A stretch of DNA of 64,000 nt from Bradyrhizobium vignae (GTDB lineage Bacteria; Pseudomonadota; Alphaproteobacteria; Rhizobiales; Xanthobacteraceae). Location: assembly GCF_004114425.1 (NCBI RefSeq), contig NZ_RDQF01000004.1, positions 62,001 through 126,000 of the forward strand, read 5' to 3'. Of the stretch, positions 44,346 to 53,495 are shown piece by piece (within the stretch, counting starts at the first letter, position 1; each line of letters starts with the position of its first letter). A model generated the notes under the pieces. That model was not told the DNA's origin. It saw nothing but the letters and a program-made list of their open reading frames with translations, and ran no database searches. The position numbers were made by a program, and so were the translations under genes.

Positions 44346-45814
44346 GTGGCCAAATCGGAATGGAGTTTCAAGAGTGCGGTCGAGCTGTCGGCCGCATTGA
44401 GCGCGAAGAAGGTCTCGGCGGTCGAGCTCACGCAGGATGCGATCGCCCGTATCGAGCGTCACGATGGCAAGATCAACGCGGTCTGCGTGCGGGATTTCGA
44501 TCGCGCGCTCGGCACCGCGCGCGAGGCGGACGCCGCATTGGCCCGCGGCGAGCGCAAGCCGCTGCTCGGCCTGCCCTTGGCGATCAAGGAATCCTTCAAC
44601 ATCGCCGGCCTGCCGACGACCTGGGGGTTCGTGCCGCAGAAGGACTTCAAGCCCGTGGAAGACGCGCTGGCGGTGGCCCGCATCAAGCAGGCCGGCGGCG
44701 TGATCCTCGGCAAGACCAACGTGCCAGTCGGCCTCGCCGACTGGCAGAGCTACAACGACATCTACGGCACCACGAACAACCCCCATGATCTCGGCCGCAC
44801 GCCGGGTGGATCGTCCGGGGGATCGTCGGCTGCCCTTGCCGCGGGCTATTGTGCGCTCGCCACCGGCTCCGACATCGGCGGCTCCCTACGTGTGCCGGCA
44901 TTTGCGGCGTCTTCGCTCACAAGCCGACCATCAATCTGTGCGCCGCGCGCGGCGAGACCCCGCCGCCGTTTCCAGCCATTCCGCGCGAGGGCGACCTCGC
45001 CGTCATCGGGCCGATGGCGCGCACGGCGGCGGATCTTTCCTTGCTGCTCGACGTCATGGCGGGACCCGATCCGCTCGACGCCGGTATCGCCTACAAGCTC
45101 GACTTGCCTGTCGCACGGCATCAGTCGCTGCGGGATTTTCGCGTCGTGGTGATCGACAGCCATCCGCTGCTACCGACTGACCGGGATGTCCGCAGCGCGA
45201 TCGACAGGCTCGCAACCGATCTTGCGAAGGCCGGCGTCACCGTCGCGCGCGAGAGCGCGCTGCTCCCGGACTTCGCGGAGACGTCGCGGCTTTACATGCG
45301 CATGCTGCTGGGCTTCCTCGGCGCGTTCTTACCTCCCGACGAGCTGGCGGATGCGCGGGCACGGGCGAGCCAGCTGTCGCCGGAGGACCCGAGCCTCGGC
45401 GCCGAACGACTGCGCGGCATCACCGCGAGCCACCGCGCCTGGGTGCTCGACGCAGGTAGCCGCGCCGGCCTGCGTGCGCAATGGCGCGCGCTGTTCAGCA
45501 GCTTCGACGCGGTGATCTGCCCGATCATGCCGACACCGGCCTTTCCGCATGATCATTTGCCGGAACAGCGCCTGCGACGCATCAGCATCGACGGCAAAGA
45601 CTACCCTTATTCCGACCAGCTTGCCTGGCCGGGCGTTGCGACGCTTCCGGGCCTGCCTGCGACCGCCGTTCCGCTCGGCCTGTCGAAAGACGGCCTGCCG
45701 GTCGGCGTGCAGATCGTCGGCCCCTTCCTCGAGGACCGCACGCCCCTCAAGCTCGCCGAGCTGATCGAGCGCAAATTTGGCGGGTTCAAACCGCCGCCAT
45801 TATTTGACGATTAG
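44346..45814 (+). pseudogene. Amidase, split by a frameshift
   Basis: The frame from GTG/ATG-type start 44346 reads an amidase-signature enzyme with the catalytic Lys in [14 protein letters not shown] and Ser motif [16 protein letters not shown], then [15 protein letters not shown], where it leaves the family. The plus-one frame then carries [19 protein letters not shown] to the end at 45814. In intact members the text is [14 protein letters not shown], so one base (or four) is missing near 44902-44908. All else is conserved. It is either a recent pseudogene or a sequencing error. An intact amidase relative lies at the right edge of the window. Confidence 0.85.
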
Positions 45815-45821
45815 CCTTGAT

Positions 45822-45909
45822 CGTCATTGCGAGCGAAGCGCAGCAATCCAGCATCTTTCCGAGGCGACAGTCTGGATTTGCTTCGTCGCAAGAGCTCCTC
45901 GCAATGACG
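45822..45909. repeat. Palindromic intergenic repeat, family C
   Basis: CGTCATTGCGAG at 45822 is mirrored by CTCGCAATGACG ending at 45909, with an inner pair around AGCAATCCAG and CTGGATTTGCTT. Copies recur at 49851-49938 and 58469-58545. Confidence 0.85.
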
Positions 45910-45954
45910 GAGCAGAACAATTTCGAGATTCCGGGGTCGCGCTCCGCGCGCCCC

Positions 45955-47043
45955 TCAGCTATCGAACACGATCACGCTGCGCAGCGTCTTGCCGGCTTTC
46001 ATGCTGGCAAAGCCCTCGTTGATCTCGTTCAGCTTCAGCTTGGCCGAGATCCAGTCCTCGAGGTGCAGCCGGCCGCGCAAGTAGAAATCGACCAGGCGCG
46101 GCATGTCGACGCGAAAGTGGTTCGAGCCCATCGAGGAGCCTTGGATCTTGCGCTCGCGCAGGAAGTCGAAGCCGTGCAGCTCGATCTTCTGTCCGAACGG
46201 GATCATGCCGACGATCGTTGCGGTGCCGCCGGAGGCGAGCATCGCAAAAGCCTGCTCGGCGGTCTCCTTGCGGCCGAGCACCTCGAAGGAATGATGCACG
46301 CCGCCATTGGTGAGATCGCGCACCTGCTTCACGACATCGCCATCCGCCGGGTTGATGATGTCGGTCGCCCCCAGCTTGGTCGCGAGCTGGAGCTTGGCCG
46401 GATTGGTGTCGATGGCGATGATGCGGCCGGCGCCGGCGATCTGTGCGCCGTTGATCGCGGCCATGCCGACGCCGCCACAGCCGATCACCGCCACGGTCTC
46501 GCCGGCCGTCACCTTCGCGGTGTTCACGACCGCGCCGTAGCCGGTGATGACACCGCAGCCGATCAGTGCGGCGAGATCCAGCGGCATCTCCTTCCTGATT
46601 TTGACGATGGCGTTCTCGTGCACCAGCATCTGCTCGGCGAAGGAGGAGAGATTGAGGAACTGGTGCAGCTTTTCCGGCTTCGACCATTGCATCCGGTTCG
46701 AGACACCCGGCATCATCTTCACCGTGGTGTCGGTGCAGAGCACGGTCCGGCCCGTGGTGCAGTTGTCGCAGGTGCCGCAGAACACGGACAGGCAAGTCAC
46801 GACATGGTCGCCCGGCTTGACGTAAGTGACGTCCGAGCCGACCTGCTCGACCACGCCGGCGGATTCGTGCCCGAGCACCGCAGGCAGCGGATGCGGATAG
46901 AGACCTTCCATGAAGTGCAGATCGGAGTGGCAGAGGCCGGCGACGGCGGTGCGGATCAGAACCTCGCGCGGACCCGGCTTCGGCAGGCTGATGTCCTCGA
47001 TGACGAGCGGCTGGTTGACTTCGTAGAGGACGGCGGCCTTCAT
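45955..47043 (-). CDS. Zinc-dependent alcohol dehydrogenase (class III-like)
   Basis: The product has 362 residues from ATG 47043. It has the catalytic zinc Cys in VAGLCHSDLHFMEG and His in GHESAGVVEQVG, the structural zinc Cys cluster in SVFCGTCDNCTTGRTVLC, and the cofactor motif VAVIGCGGVGMAAI. The sequence around IGCGVITGYGAVVNTAKV is close to glutathione-dependent formaldehyde/mycothiol-type enzymes, though substrate is unsure. It lies downstream of the acyl-CoA dehydrogenase on the same strand with a hairpin between, so partial co-transcription is likely. Confidence 0.9.
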   Translation of the reverse strand: MKAAVLYEVNQPLVIEDISLPKPGPREVLIRTAVAGLCHSDLHFMEGLYPHPLPAVLGHESAGVVEQVGSDVTYVKPGDHVVTCLSVFCGTCDNCTTGRTVLCTDTTVKMMPGVSNRMQWSKPEKLHQFLNLSSFAEQMLVHENAIVKIRKEMPLDLAALIGCGVITGYGAVVNTAKVTAGETVAVIGCGGVGMAAINGAQIAGAGRIIAIDTNPAKLQLATKLGATDIINPADGDVVKQVRDLTNGGVHHSFEVLGRKETAEQAFAMLASGGTATIVGMIPFGQKIELHGFDFLRERKIQGSSMGSNHFRVDMPRLVDFYLRGRLHLEDWISAKLKLNEINEGFASMKAGKTLRSVIVFDS

Positions 47044-47082
47044 CGGTGTTTCCTCGTTGTTATGATCGTTGCCTTGCAGGGA

Positions 47083-47111
47083 CTCCACCTCTCCCATGGG
47101 GAGAGGTGGAG
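47083..47111 (-). terminator. 13-bp perfect hairpin between dehydrogenase genes
   Basis: CTCCACCTCTCCC (47083-47095) and its exact complement (47099-47111) enclose three bases, eight bases past the acyl-CoA dehydrogenase stop. It has no long U-run, so a stabilising or partial-termination role is more likely than full termination. Confidence 0.55.
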
Positions 47112-47118
47112 GGAGAGC

Positions 47119-48903
47119 CTACGCTGCCAGAACCAGCTCGCCAACCTCGCTCATGCCACCTGCGCGATCGCTGAGCAGCAGTTCGGCGATCTTCGTCTGC
47201 GCCGCATTTTCCGTCAGCCGGAACGGATCGCTCGGCGAAACCCGATGGTCAATGACGAGGCGTGACAGCAGCAGCCGGCGCGCATCGCCGCGCCTCTCGT
47301 GGATGCGATGCGCCTCCCAGGCGAGCGCGACGGCGCTTGCAACATGATAGAGCAGGCTGGTGGCGCGGCGCGCATCAGCCTCGTTCTCGGACCTGCCCGC
47401 GACCTCGCGTGCGAAGCCGACCGCGCGATCTGTGAGGCCGCGCAGATGGTCGCGCCAGGCCTGCGGCACGGAGACGCTGTCGTCGAGCCGGGCGTGCAGA
47501 TCGGCAGCAAGCGCGGACTCCGCGCCGTGACGGCCCACGGCGCGTCGCAGCGCATCGATTGCGACGATGTTGCCGGTGCCTTCCCAGACCGAGCCGAGAT
47601 GGGCATCGCGCAGCAGGCGGGCGGTGGCGAATTCCTCGATGTAGCCGATGCCGCCGCGCATCTCGAGCGCATCGCCGCAGACCTTTCGCGCGTCACGCGT
47701 GGCACGGAACTTCAGCGTCGGGGTCAGGATACGCAGCAGCGCCGCCGCGTCCTGGCTTCCGGCTTCGGCGCGGTCGAGCGCGTCCGCGGTGAGAAAGCTC
47801 ATCGACAGCGCCTGCTCGACCGGCAGCATGATCTTCATCATTTGCCGCCGCCCGAGAGGCAGATCGATGATGCGCCGACCGAATACGACGCGGTTGGTCG
47901 CAACCGTCATCGCGTCATGATAGGCGCGGCGCATCAGCGCGGCCGATTTGACCCCGTTGGAGAGCCGCGACGAGTTCACCATCTCGGCCATCTGCACGAA
48001 GCCGCGGTCGAGCTTGCCGACGGCATAGGCGATCGCGCCTTCGAGCTTGATCTCGCCTGACGCCATCGAGCGCGTGCCGAGCTTGTCCTTGAGGCGCACG
48101 ATCCGGTACTGGTTCTGCGCACCGTCGTCGAGGAAGCGCGGCATCAGGAACAGGCCGACGCCGCGCGTGCCGGGGCCGGCACCTTCGGGGCGCGCCAGCA
48201 GCATCACGACCTCAGCATCGGCGTTCGAGCAGAACCATTTCTCGCCGTAGAGACGCCAATGATCGCCCGCCTGCACCGCGCGCGTGGTCAGCGTGCCGAC
48301 GTCGGAGCCGCCCTCCTTCTCCGTCATGAACTGGCCGCCCTGGGTCAGCTTGCTCATGTCGGTCGAGGTCAGGCCGTCCAAATATTTCGCCTTCAGCGCC
48401 TCGCTGCCGAAATTTGCGAGCAGCTTCGCGCAGCCGTCAGTGACGTTGATCGGACAGCCCATGCCGAATTCGGTCTGGTTGAACAGGAAGGTGAAAGCAT
48501 GCTTGGCGACGACGGGATATTTGTCTGGCCAGCCCATGATGCCCTTGCGGATCGAGAGCGCGTGGATGCCGAACTCACCGAATGCAGCCTTTTCCAACTC
48601 GCGGTAGGCCGGGTGATATTCGATCCATTGCACGTCGCGCCCGAACTTGTCGCGCTGATGCAGGATGGGCGTGTGCCGGTCGGCCAGCCGCGCGCATTCG
48701 TCGAGATGGCCGCCGGCGAGTTCGCCGAGGCGGTCGAGATGCGGCTCGATGTGGCGGAACAGATTATCCGGCAGATGGATGCGCAAGAGGTCCGCCAGCG
48801 CCGGATCGGCGCGGTAGAAATTCATGCCTGACGTATCGGGCGCCAGCAGGCCGGATGGTGCGGCCGCGACATTTTGTGGCTGCGCTGTGGCCGGTTTGTG
48901 CAT
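47119..48903 (-). CDS. AidB-like acyl-CoA dehydrogenase
   Basis: This 594-residue protein is larger than classical acyl-CoA dehydrogenases, as in the AidB/isovaleryl-like branch. It has an N-terminal helical domain with HPAYRELEKAAFG, the FAD/substrate strand QGGQFMTEKEGGSDVGTL, YGEKWFCSNADAEVVMLLAR, and the catalytic-region helices EMRGGIGYIEEF and SVWEGTGNIVAIDALR. It oxidises an acyl-CoA, or in E. coli AidB guards DNA from alkylation; the role here is unknown. Start ATG 48903. The divergent SDR gene begins 220 bases away. Confidence 0.9.
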   Translation of the reverse strand: MHKPATAQPQNVAAAPSGLLAPDTSGMNFYRADPALADLLRIHLPDNLFRHIEPHLDRLGELAGGHLDECARLADRHTPILHQRDKFGRDVQWIEYHPAYRELEKAAFGEFGIHALSIRKGIMGWPDKYPVVAKHAFTFLFNQTEFGMGCPINVTDGCAKLLANFGSEALKAKYLDGLTSTDMSKLTQGGQFMTEKEGGSDVGTLTTRAVQAGDHWRLYGEKWFCSNADAEVVMLLARPEGAGPGTRGVGLFLMPRFLDDGAQNQYRIVRLKDKLGTRSMASGEIKLEGAIAYAVGKLDRGFVQMAEMVNSSRLSNGVKSAALMRRAYHDAMTVATNRVVFGRRIIDLPLGRRQMMKIMLPVEQALSMSFLTADALDRAEAGSQDAAALLRILTPTLKFRATRDARKVCGDALEMRGGIGYIEEFATARLLRDAHLGSVWEGTGNIVAIDALRRAVGRHGAESALAADLHARLDDSVSVPQAWRDHLRGLTDRAVGFAREVAGRSENEADARRATSLLYHVASAVALAWEAHRIHERRGDARRLLLSRLVIDHRVSPSDPFRLTENAAQTKIAELLLSDRAGGMSEVGELVLAA

Positions 48904-49124
48904 GATCGTCCTCGTCGTTTCCGCCCGACGGCAATTCTTTGCGCTTGCCGCTTGGGATGATGTCGATCATGCTCCAGAGGCGGACGCCGATAAAGCCGCA
49001 AATCGTCAGGGCGGCATGACCGTCGCGAGGGAGCAATTCGCCCTGCGGAATTGTGGGCGCTCTGGCTGGTTGTTCGCGCGGGCCATGCATAGATCAACGG
49101 CTTCCCGTCCTGAGAGATCACGCC

Positions 49125-49826
49125 ATGGAACATCCGAAATACAAGATCGCCCTCATCGTCGGCGCCGGCGAAGGCCTGAGCGCATCGCTGGCGCGCCTGC
49201 TTTCAGCGCAAGGCATCCGCGTCGCGCTCGCCGCGCGAAAGATCGAGAAGCTCGGCGCGCTCTGCACCGAAACCGGGGCCAAGGCCTATGCCTGCAACGC
49301 CACCGAGCCTGACGAGGTGGAGCGGCTGTTCGGCCTCGTCGAACGCGAGATCGGCACGCCCGACCTCGTCGTCTACAACGCCAGCGGCCGCACGCGCGGG
49401 CCGTTCATCGACCTCGTCCCGGCCGACGTCGCGCGGGCGATCGCGGTCAGCGCCTATGGCGGTTTCCTCGTGGCGCAGCAGGCGGCCAAACGCATGCTGC
49501 CGAACAAGCACGGCGCGATCCTGTTCACCGGCGCGTCCGCCAGCGTCAAAGGTTATGCGCAGTCGGCCCCGTTCGCGATGGGCAAGTTCGCGCTGCGCGG
49601 CCTCGCGCAGAGCATGGCGCGCGAACTGTCGCCGCAGGGCATCCATGTCGCGCATTTCGTCATCGACGGCGGAATTAGGAGCGCGGCGCGCACCGAACCG
49701 GACGACAAGCCCGACTCGATGCTCGATCCCGGTGCGATCGCGTACAGCTATTGGAACGTGTTGCAGCAGCCGCGCAGCGCCTGGAGCTGGGAGCTGGAGC
49801 TGCGGCCGTGGGTGGAGAATTTTTGA
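49125..49826 (+). CDS. SDR-family oxidoreductase
   Basis: The product has 233 residues from ATG 49125; the open frame to the left has no ribosome site. It has the cofactor motif ALIVGAGEGLSASLARLL, VVYNASGRTRGPF in place of NNAG, AILFTGASASVKGYA with Ser, and a Phe-x-x-x-Lys (FAMGKFALRGLAQS) where most members have Tyr-x-x-x-Lys. The altered active site is shared by a rhizobial subfamily and may mean a changed or lost redox role. It precedes the enoyl-CoA hydratase gene with one repeat between. Confidence 0.84.
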   Translation: MEHPKYKIALIVGAGEGLSASLARLLSAQGIRVALAARKIEKLGALCTETGAKAYACNATEPDEVERLFGLVEREIGTPDLVVYNASGRTRGPFIDLVPADVARAIAVSAYGGFLVAQQAAKRMLPNKHGAILFTGASASVKGYAQSAPFAMGKFALRGLAQSMARELSPQGIHVAHFVIDGGIRSAARTEPDDKPDSMLDPGAIAYSYWNVLQQPRSAWSWELELRPWVENF

Positions 49827-49850
49827 GGCGATAACGTCGCCACAACAACC

Positions 49851-49938
49851 GTCATTGCGAGGAGCCCTTGCGACGAAGCAATCCAGGGCTGTCTCCGCGG
49901 ATACATTTCTGGATTGCTTCGGTTCGCTCGCAATGACG
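49851..49938. repeat. Palindromic intergenic repeat, family C (second copy)
   Basis: GTCATTGCGAG at 49851 and CTCGCAATGAC ending at 49937 are complementary outer arms, with inner GAAGCAATCCAG and CTGGATTGCTTC arms. It matches the unit at 45822-45909. Confidence 0.85.
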
Positions 49939-49951
49939 GCAGGGAGGATCA

Positions 49952-50782
49952 ATGACCACGGAAACCACCATCGACACCGGCACCAACGAGTTGCTCTGCG
50001 TCATCCGCGACCGCGTCGCGATCATCACGCTGAACCGGCCGGAAGCGCGCAACGCGCTGTCGGACGCGCTGACGCCGGCGCTGCGCAGCATGATCCGGAG
50101 CTGCGGCGAGAATCCTGATGTCGGCGCGCTGCTGTTGACTGGCGCGGGCGAAGCGTTTTGTGCCGGCGGCAACGTCAAGGGCATGGGTGCGCATCGCGAC
50201 AAGTCCAAGCTCGACATGTCCTTTGACGACAAGGTCGCCGATCTGCAGGAGCGGCAGCGGCTGCTCACCGGCGCGCTGGTGTCGGTGCGCAAGCCGACGA
50301 TCGCCGCCCTGCCCGGCCCCGCGGTCGGCGCCGGTCTCGCCATCGCCATGGCCTGCGACATTCGCATCGCCGCGCAATCGGCCTTCGTCGCCACCGGCTA
50401 CGCCCGCATCGCGCTGTCAGGCGATTACGGCATCGCGTGGCTGCTCACCCGCCTCGTCGGCACCGCGCGGGCGCGCGAATTGATGTTCACCGGCGACCGT
50501 GTCGATGCCGCACGCGCCGAAGCGATCGGCCTCGTCAACCGCGTCGTGCCCGACGACAAATTGCAGACTGAGGCGTTCGCGCTGGCCAAATCGCTCGCCG
50601 AAGGCCCACGCCTCGCGCTGCGCTACATGAAGGACAATCTCGACGAGGCCTTGCTGTTCGACTTCGAGACCGCGCGCGACCACGAAGCCGAACGGCTGGT
50701 CCGCCTCACCACGACCGCCGACCACAAAGAAGCGGTTCAGGCCTTCATCGAGAAGCGCAAGGCGGTATTCACGGGGAAGTAG
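49952..50782 (+). CDS. Enoyl-CoA hydratase/isomerase family protein
   Basis: The product has 276 residues from ATG 49952 with GGGAGG upstream. It is a crotonase-fold protein: VAIITLNRPEARNALSDAL, the first oxyanion strand GALLLTGAGEAFCAGGNVKG, the second oxyanion loop LPGPAVGAGLAIAMACD, and YARIALSGDYGIAWLLTRLV (Asp where hydratases have Glu). The helix at the end (HKEAVQAFIEKRKAVF) is typical. It hydrates or isomerises enoyl-CoA in a beta-oxidation-like path, probably with the adjacent SDR and acyl-CoA dehydrogenase. Confidence 0.9.
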   Translation: MTTETTIDTGTNELLCVIRDRVAIITLNRPEARNALSDALTPALRSMIRSCGENPDVGALLLTGAGEAFCAGGNVKGMGAHRDKSKLDMSFDDKVADLQERQRLLTGALVSVRKPTIAALPGPAVGAGLAIAMACDIRIAAQSAFVATGYARIALSGDYGIAWLLTRLVGTARARELMFTGDRVDAARAEAIGLVNRVVPDDKLQTEAFALAKSLAEGPRLALRYMKDNLDEALLFDFETARDHEAERLVRLTTTADHKEAVQAFIEKRKAVFTGK

Positions 50783-50823
50783 GATTAGTCCTCCGAGCAA
50801 CCCCGACTATCAGCTGACTCCAT

Positions 50824-50861
50824 ATAGCAGGTACCCTACTTCATAGCAGGTACCCTACTTC
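50824..50861 (+). repeat. 19-bp tandem repeat
   Basis: ATAGCAGGTACCCTACTTC occurs twice in perfect tandem at 50824-50842 and 50843-50861, directly before the sigma region 1.1 fragment. It may have disturbed that gene's start. Confidence 0.85.
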
Positions 50862-50883
50862 AAGGAGCGCTGAATGGATATCT

Positions 50884-51063
50884 CTGGGGTCATCCGCCGT
50901 CCTGGCGGAGAAGACGGGCTATGTCACGTTCCATCAGTTGAACGAGTTGATACCGTCGGCCAAGGCGGAAGCTGAAGACATCGAGGCGATACTCACCGCT
51001 TCGAGCGAGCGGGGTATCTGGATTGCAGAGGAATGGGTCGGCGCTCTTGCGGGATACGATTGA
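50884..51063 (+). pseudogene. Fragment with RNA polymerase sigma-factor region 1.1
   Basis: The frame ending at TGA 51061-51063 reads LAEKTGYVTFHQLNELIPSA then AEDIEAILTASSERGIWIAE. This is the start-of-protein region 1.1 of RpoD-type sigma factors (GYVTYDELN..LPS..EDIE....LSE.GI.V.E). No sigma region 2 follows; it ends after WVGALAGYD. No ATG, GTG or TTG is in frame within a normal distance, and a tandem repeat lies just upstream, so I call it a remnant. A short stand-alone region 1.1 protein with an unusual start is the alternative. Confidence 0.6.
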
Positions 51064-51072
51064 GTTCGTCTC

Positions 51073-51110
51073 GAAAAAAATGCCCGGCTCTGGCTGGGCC
51101 AGGCCGGGCT
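51073..51110 (-). terminator. Rho-independent terminator of the GNAT gene
   Basis: On the minus strand GCCCGGC and GCCGGGC (51103-51109 with 51082-51088) form a stem followed by A and seven T. It lies 11 bases past the stop at 51121. Confidence 0.8.
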
Positions 51111-51120
51111 CGGAGTGTTG

Positions 51121-51744
51121 TCAGGCCGAGGCTGAGGGGTTGTCGGCCTGACGGGAAAGGGCGGCGAGGCGCCAGCTCGCGCAAGGGATCTCTTTCGGGC
51201 CAACGCTGATCTCCTTGTCGAAGCGCACCAGCTTCCAGTCGTCGGGATGGTTGACGAAGGCGAAGCCGGATTTGCGCGCGAGCGAGACCATGGCCTCGTT
51301 GGAGCGCAACGTGTCGCCGAACATGTGCTCGGCGCCGAGCGCGGCGGCGCGGCATTCGAGATTCTTCATCAGCGCGGTGGCGATGCCGTGGCCGTGCCAG
51401 CGATCATCGACCGAGAGGCCGAACTCGAGCGTCGCGGTCTCGGTATGGAAGGCATAGCGCGCTTCGGCCACGATGGTCTCGAAGCCGTCAACCATCATCG
51501 TCGCCACGATGGTGAAACGATCGCGCTCGCCGACCTCGAGGAAATCTCGCAGCAGGCCTTTCGGCAATTCGCTGACGGCGCCGAAGAAGCGGTTGTAGCG
51601 GGAGTGGGTCGAGAGCGAACGGAAATAGTGCTGCAGCTCGTCAGTGTCGCGCGGCTCGACGAAGCGGAGATCGAGCCGCTCACCGTGTCGGGTGCGCATC
51701 ACGTCGGAATATTGCTTGAGGTCTTCGAGGCGAAGGGTGCTCAT
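51121..51744 (-). CDS. GNAT-family N-acetyltransferase
   Basis: The product has 207 residues from ATG 51744; the frame open to 51876 overlaps the DUF1127 gene region and is rejected. The GNAT fold is shown by LDLRFVEPRDTDELQHYF, a strand ATLEFGLSVDDRWHGHGIA (the acetyl-CoA pyrophosphate loop R-x-x-G-x-G/A with WHGHGIA), and EHMFGDTLRSNEAMVSLARK. It transfers an acetyl group to an unknown amine. The tail (about 170-207) is basic. A strong terminator follows. Confidence 0.87.
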   Translation of the reverse strand: MSTLRLEDLKQYSDVMRTRHGERLDLRFVEPRDTDELQHYFRSLSTHSRYNRFFGAVSELPKGLLRDFLEVGERDRFTIVATMMVDGFETIVAEARYAFHTETATLEFGLSVDDRWHGHGIATALMKNLECRAAALGAEHMFGDTLRSNEAMVSLARKSGFAFVNHPDDWKLVRFDKEISVGPKEIPCASWRLAALSRQADNPSASA

Positions 51745-51811
51745 GACACACGCCATGCGGAAAAGGGACCGCCGGCGCCCCGCAGACAGGCGGCGCCGGC
51801 CTGGCGGCCAA

Positions 51812-52015
51812 TCAGGCCCGCCAGAAGGGTTTGTCGGCCTCGTAGGCGATGTCGGACCAGGACAGCCCGACGTCATGGAGGTCGCGGGCGGTCCAGTGGG
51901 TCAGTTCGCGCCGGGTTCGGTAGCGCTCGTGCCAGACGTGAAGGGTCTCGCCGATCTGGTGGAGCAGCCCGAGTGCATGATGATTTGTCATCGAATTGTC
52001 GGTCAACGTAGACAT
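51812..52015 (-). CDS. DUF1127 small protein
   Basis: This 67-residue protein has the DUF1127 signature in its second half: WHERYRTRRELTHWTARDLH then DVGLSWSDIAYEADKPFW. Such small Arg-rich proteins bind RNA or partner proteins and modulate carbon and phosphate metabolism in alphaproteobacteria. It is divergent from the LysR-type gene at 52126 and shares its 110-base promoter region, so that regulator may control it. A second start at codon 9 is possible. Confidence 0.88.
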   Translation of the reverse strand: MSTLTDNSMTNHHALGLLHQIGETLHVWHERYRTRRELTHWTARDLHDVGLSWSDIAYEADKPFWRA

Positions 52016-52125
52016 TTTCAGCTCCTGGAGCTAAGTTGACTACTAATATCTGCCTCCTGCTGCGCTGCGACAAACGACAATTTGTACCTTTTCGCATGAA
52101 ATAACGTCATGCATCCTGCTGCCAA

Positions 52126-53025
52126 ATGACTGCCAGATTGCCATCCCTGAACGGATTGCGGGCGTTCGAGGCCGCTGCGCGCCATCTCAGCTTCACGCTG
52201 GCCGCCAGCGAGTTGAACGTGACCCAGACCGCGATCAGCCATCAGATTCGCAGGCTGGAGGAGGAGCTCGGCATCCGCCTGTTCATCCGGCAGAACCGCG
52301 CGCTGGCGCTCACACCGGAGGCGCGCGACTATTTGCCGGGCGTGCGCGCCGCCTTCAACGATCTCCGCCTTGCGACCGACCGGCTGCTGCGCAAGGACGA
52401 CGACAAGGTACTGACGGTCTCGACGCTGGCCTCGCTCGCGGCAAAATGGCTGCTGCCGCGGCTGACCGATTTCCAGGAGCAGCATCCCGGCATCGACGTG
52501 CGCATCACCACCTCGACCAGCCTCGTCGATTTCCAGCGCGACAATGTCGATGCCGCGATCCGCTATGGCCGCGGCCAGTGGCCGGGCGTGCGCGCCGAAT
52601 GGCTGATGGCGGACGAGCTGTTTCCGGTGTGCAGCCCGTCACTGCTGCGCGGCGACAAACCGCTGCGCCGGCCCGAGGATCTGCGCAACCATCCGCTGCT
52701 GCACACATCCAATGCCAACAGCGACGACTGGCGGCTGTGGCTGACCGCGGCGGGCCTGCCGGCCGACATCGCGAGGCAGCCTGGCATCACCTTCGACATG
52801 ATCTTCATGACCATCCAGGCCGCGATCGACGGCATCGGCGTCGCGATGGGGCGGACCTCCTACGTCCAGGACGACATCGCCAAGGGCCGGCTGGTGGTCC
52901 CCTTCAAGATCGCGCTGCCGGCCGATGCCGGGTTCTACCTGGTCGCGCCGGAGGGCCGCCGCCAGGCGCCGAAGCTTGCCGCGTTCCGGCAATGGGTGCT
53001 CGCGGCTGCGCAGAATAAAGCCTGA
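52126..53025 (+). CDS. LysR-type transcriptional regulator (GcvA-like)
   Basis: This 299-residue regulator has an N-terminal winged HTH (LNGLRAFEAAARHLSFTLAA, NVTQTAISHQIRRLEEELGI, LFIRQNRALALTPEA) and a periplasmic-binding-like effector domain (90-295; TVSTLASLAAKWLLPRLTDF). The LNGLRAFEAAARH start is that of the GcvA subgroup. It probably represses or activates the divergent DUF1127 gene or itself; target and co-inducer unknown. It starts at ATG 52126. Confidence 0.9.
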   Translation: MTARLPSLNGLRAFEAAARHLSFTLAASELNVTQTAISHQIRRLEEELGIRLFIRQNRALALTPEARDYLPGVRAAFNDLRLATDRLLRKDDDKVLTVSTLASLAAKWLLPRLTDFQEQHPGIDVRITTSTSLVDFQRDNVDAAIRYGRGQWPGVRAEWLMADELFPVCSPSLLRGDKPLRRPEDLRNHPLLHTSNANSDDWRLWLTAAGLPADIARQPGITFDMIFMTIQAAIDGIGVAMGRTSYVQDDIAKGRLVVPFKIALPADAGFYLVAPEGRRQAPKLAAFRQWVLAAAQNKA

Positions 53026-53081
53026 AGGACGCGATTTATCTCCCTAAGAGAAGGCGAGGGAGCGCACCTGCGGTGCGGCAC

Positions 53082-53495
53082 TTACAGCTCCACCACCACG
53101 TAATCGCTCTCGATGCTGACCGTAACAGTCTCGGCGACATACGGTCCCTTCACCACGCTCGCGCCCGGCTCGACATTGGCCGGATAGGCCTTCACGCGGA
53201 AGCGGCGAGGGTCGCAGTAGGATTGTCCGGTGCGGATGTCGAACTCCCAGCCGTGCCAGGGGCAGCGAATGATCTCGCCGAGTTTCGTGTACTCGATCTC
53301 GCCGGGATTCTTTGACTGCGCCAGCCCGATCAGCGGCCCCTCGCACAGCGCCGCGCCCTGATGCGGGCAGCGGTTCATCAGGCCGAAATATTCGCCCTTG
53401 ATGTTGAAGACCGCGATCGGCCGTCCGTCGATCTCCAGGAATTTTCGCGTGCCGGGCGGAAGCTCGTCCACCGGCGCAATGACGTGTCTTGCCAT
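53082..53495 (-). CDS. Rieske [2Fe-2S] ferredoxin-like protein
   Basis: The product has 137 residues from ATG 53495, which overlaps the TGA of the amidohydrolase upstream by one base. It has the Rieske ligands C-x-H in RCPHQGAALCEG and C-x2-H in IRCPWHGWEFDIRTGQ. It is the electron-carrier or regulatory subunit for a ring-cleaving or amidohydrolase step. It is the last of three same-strand genes (two amidohydrolases, then this), so it likely serves that pathway. Confidence 0.9.
   Translation of the reverse strand: MARHVIAPVDELPPGTRKFLEIDGRPIAVFNIKGEYFGLMNRCPHQGAALCEGPLIGLAQSKNPGEIEYTKLGEIIRCPWHGWEFDIRTGQSYCDPRRFRVKAYPANVEPGASVVKGPYVAETVTVSIESDYVVVEL

Noticed and set aside
45817..47265. 482-codon plus-strand frame
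   Set aside because: It runs antisense through the alcohol dehydrogenase gene and includes a palindromic repeat; the minus-strand protein has all family motifs.
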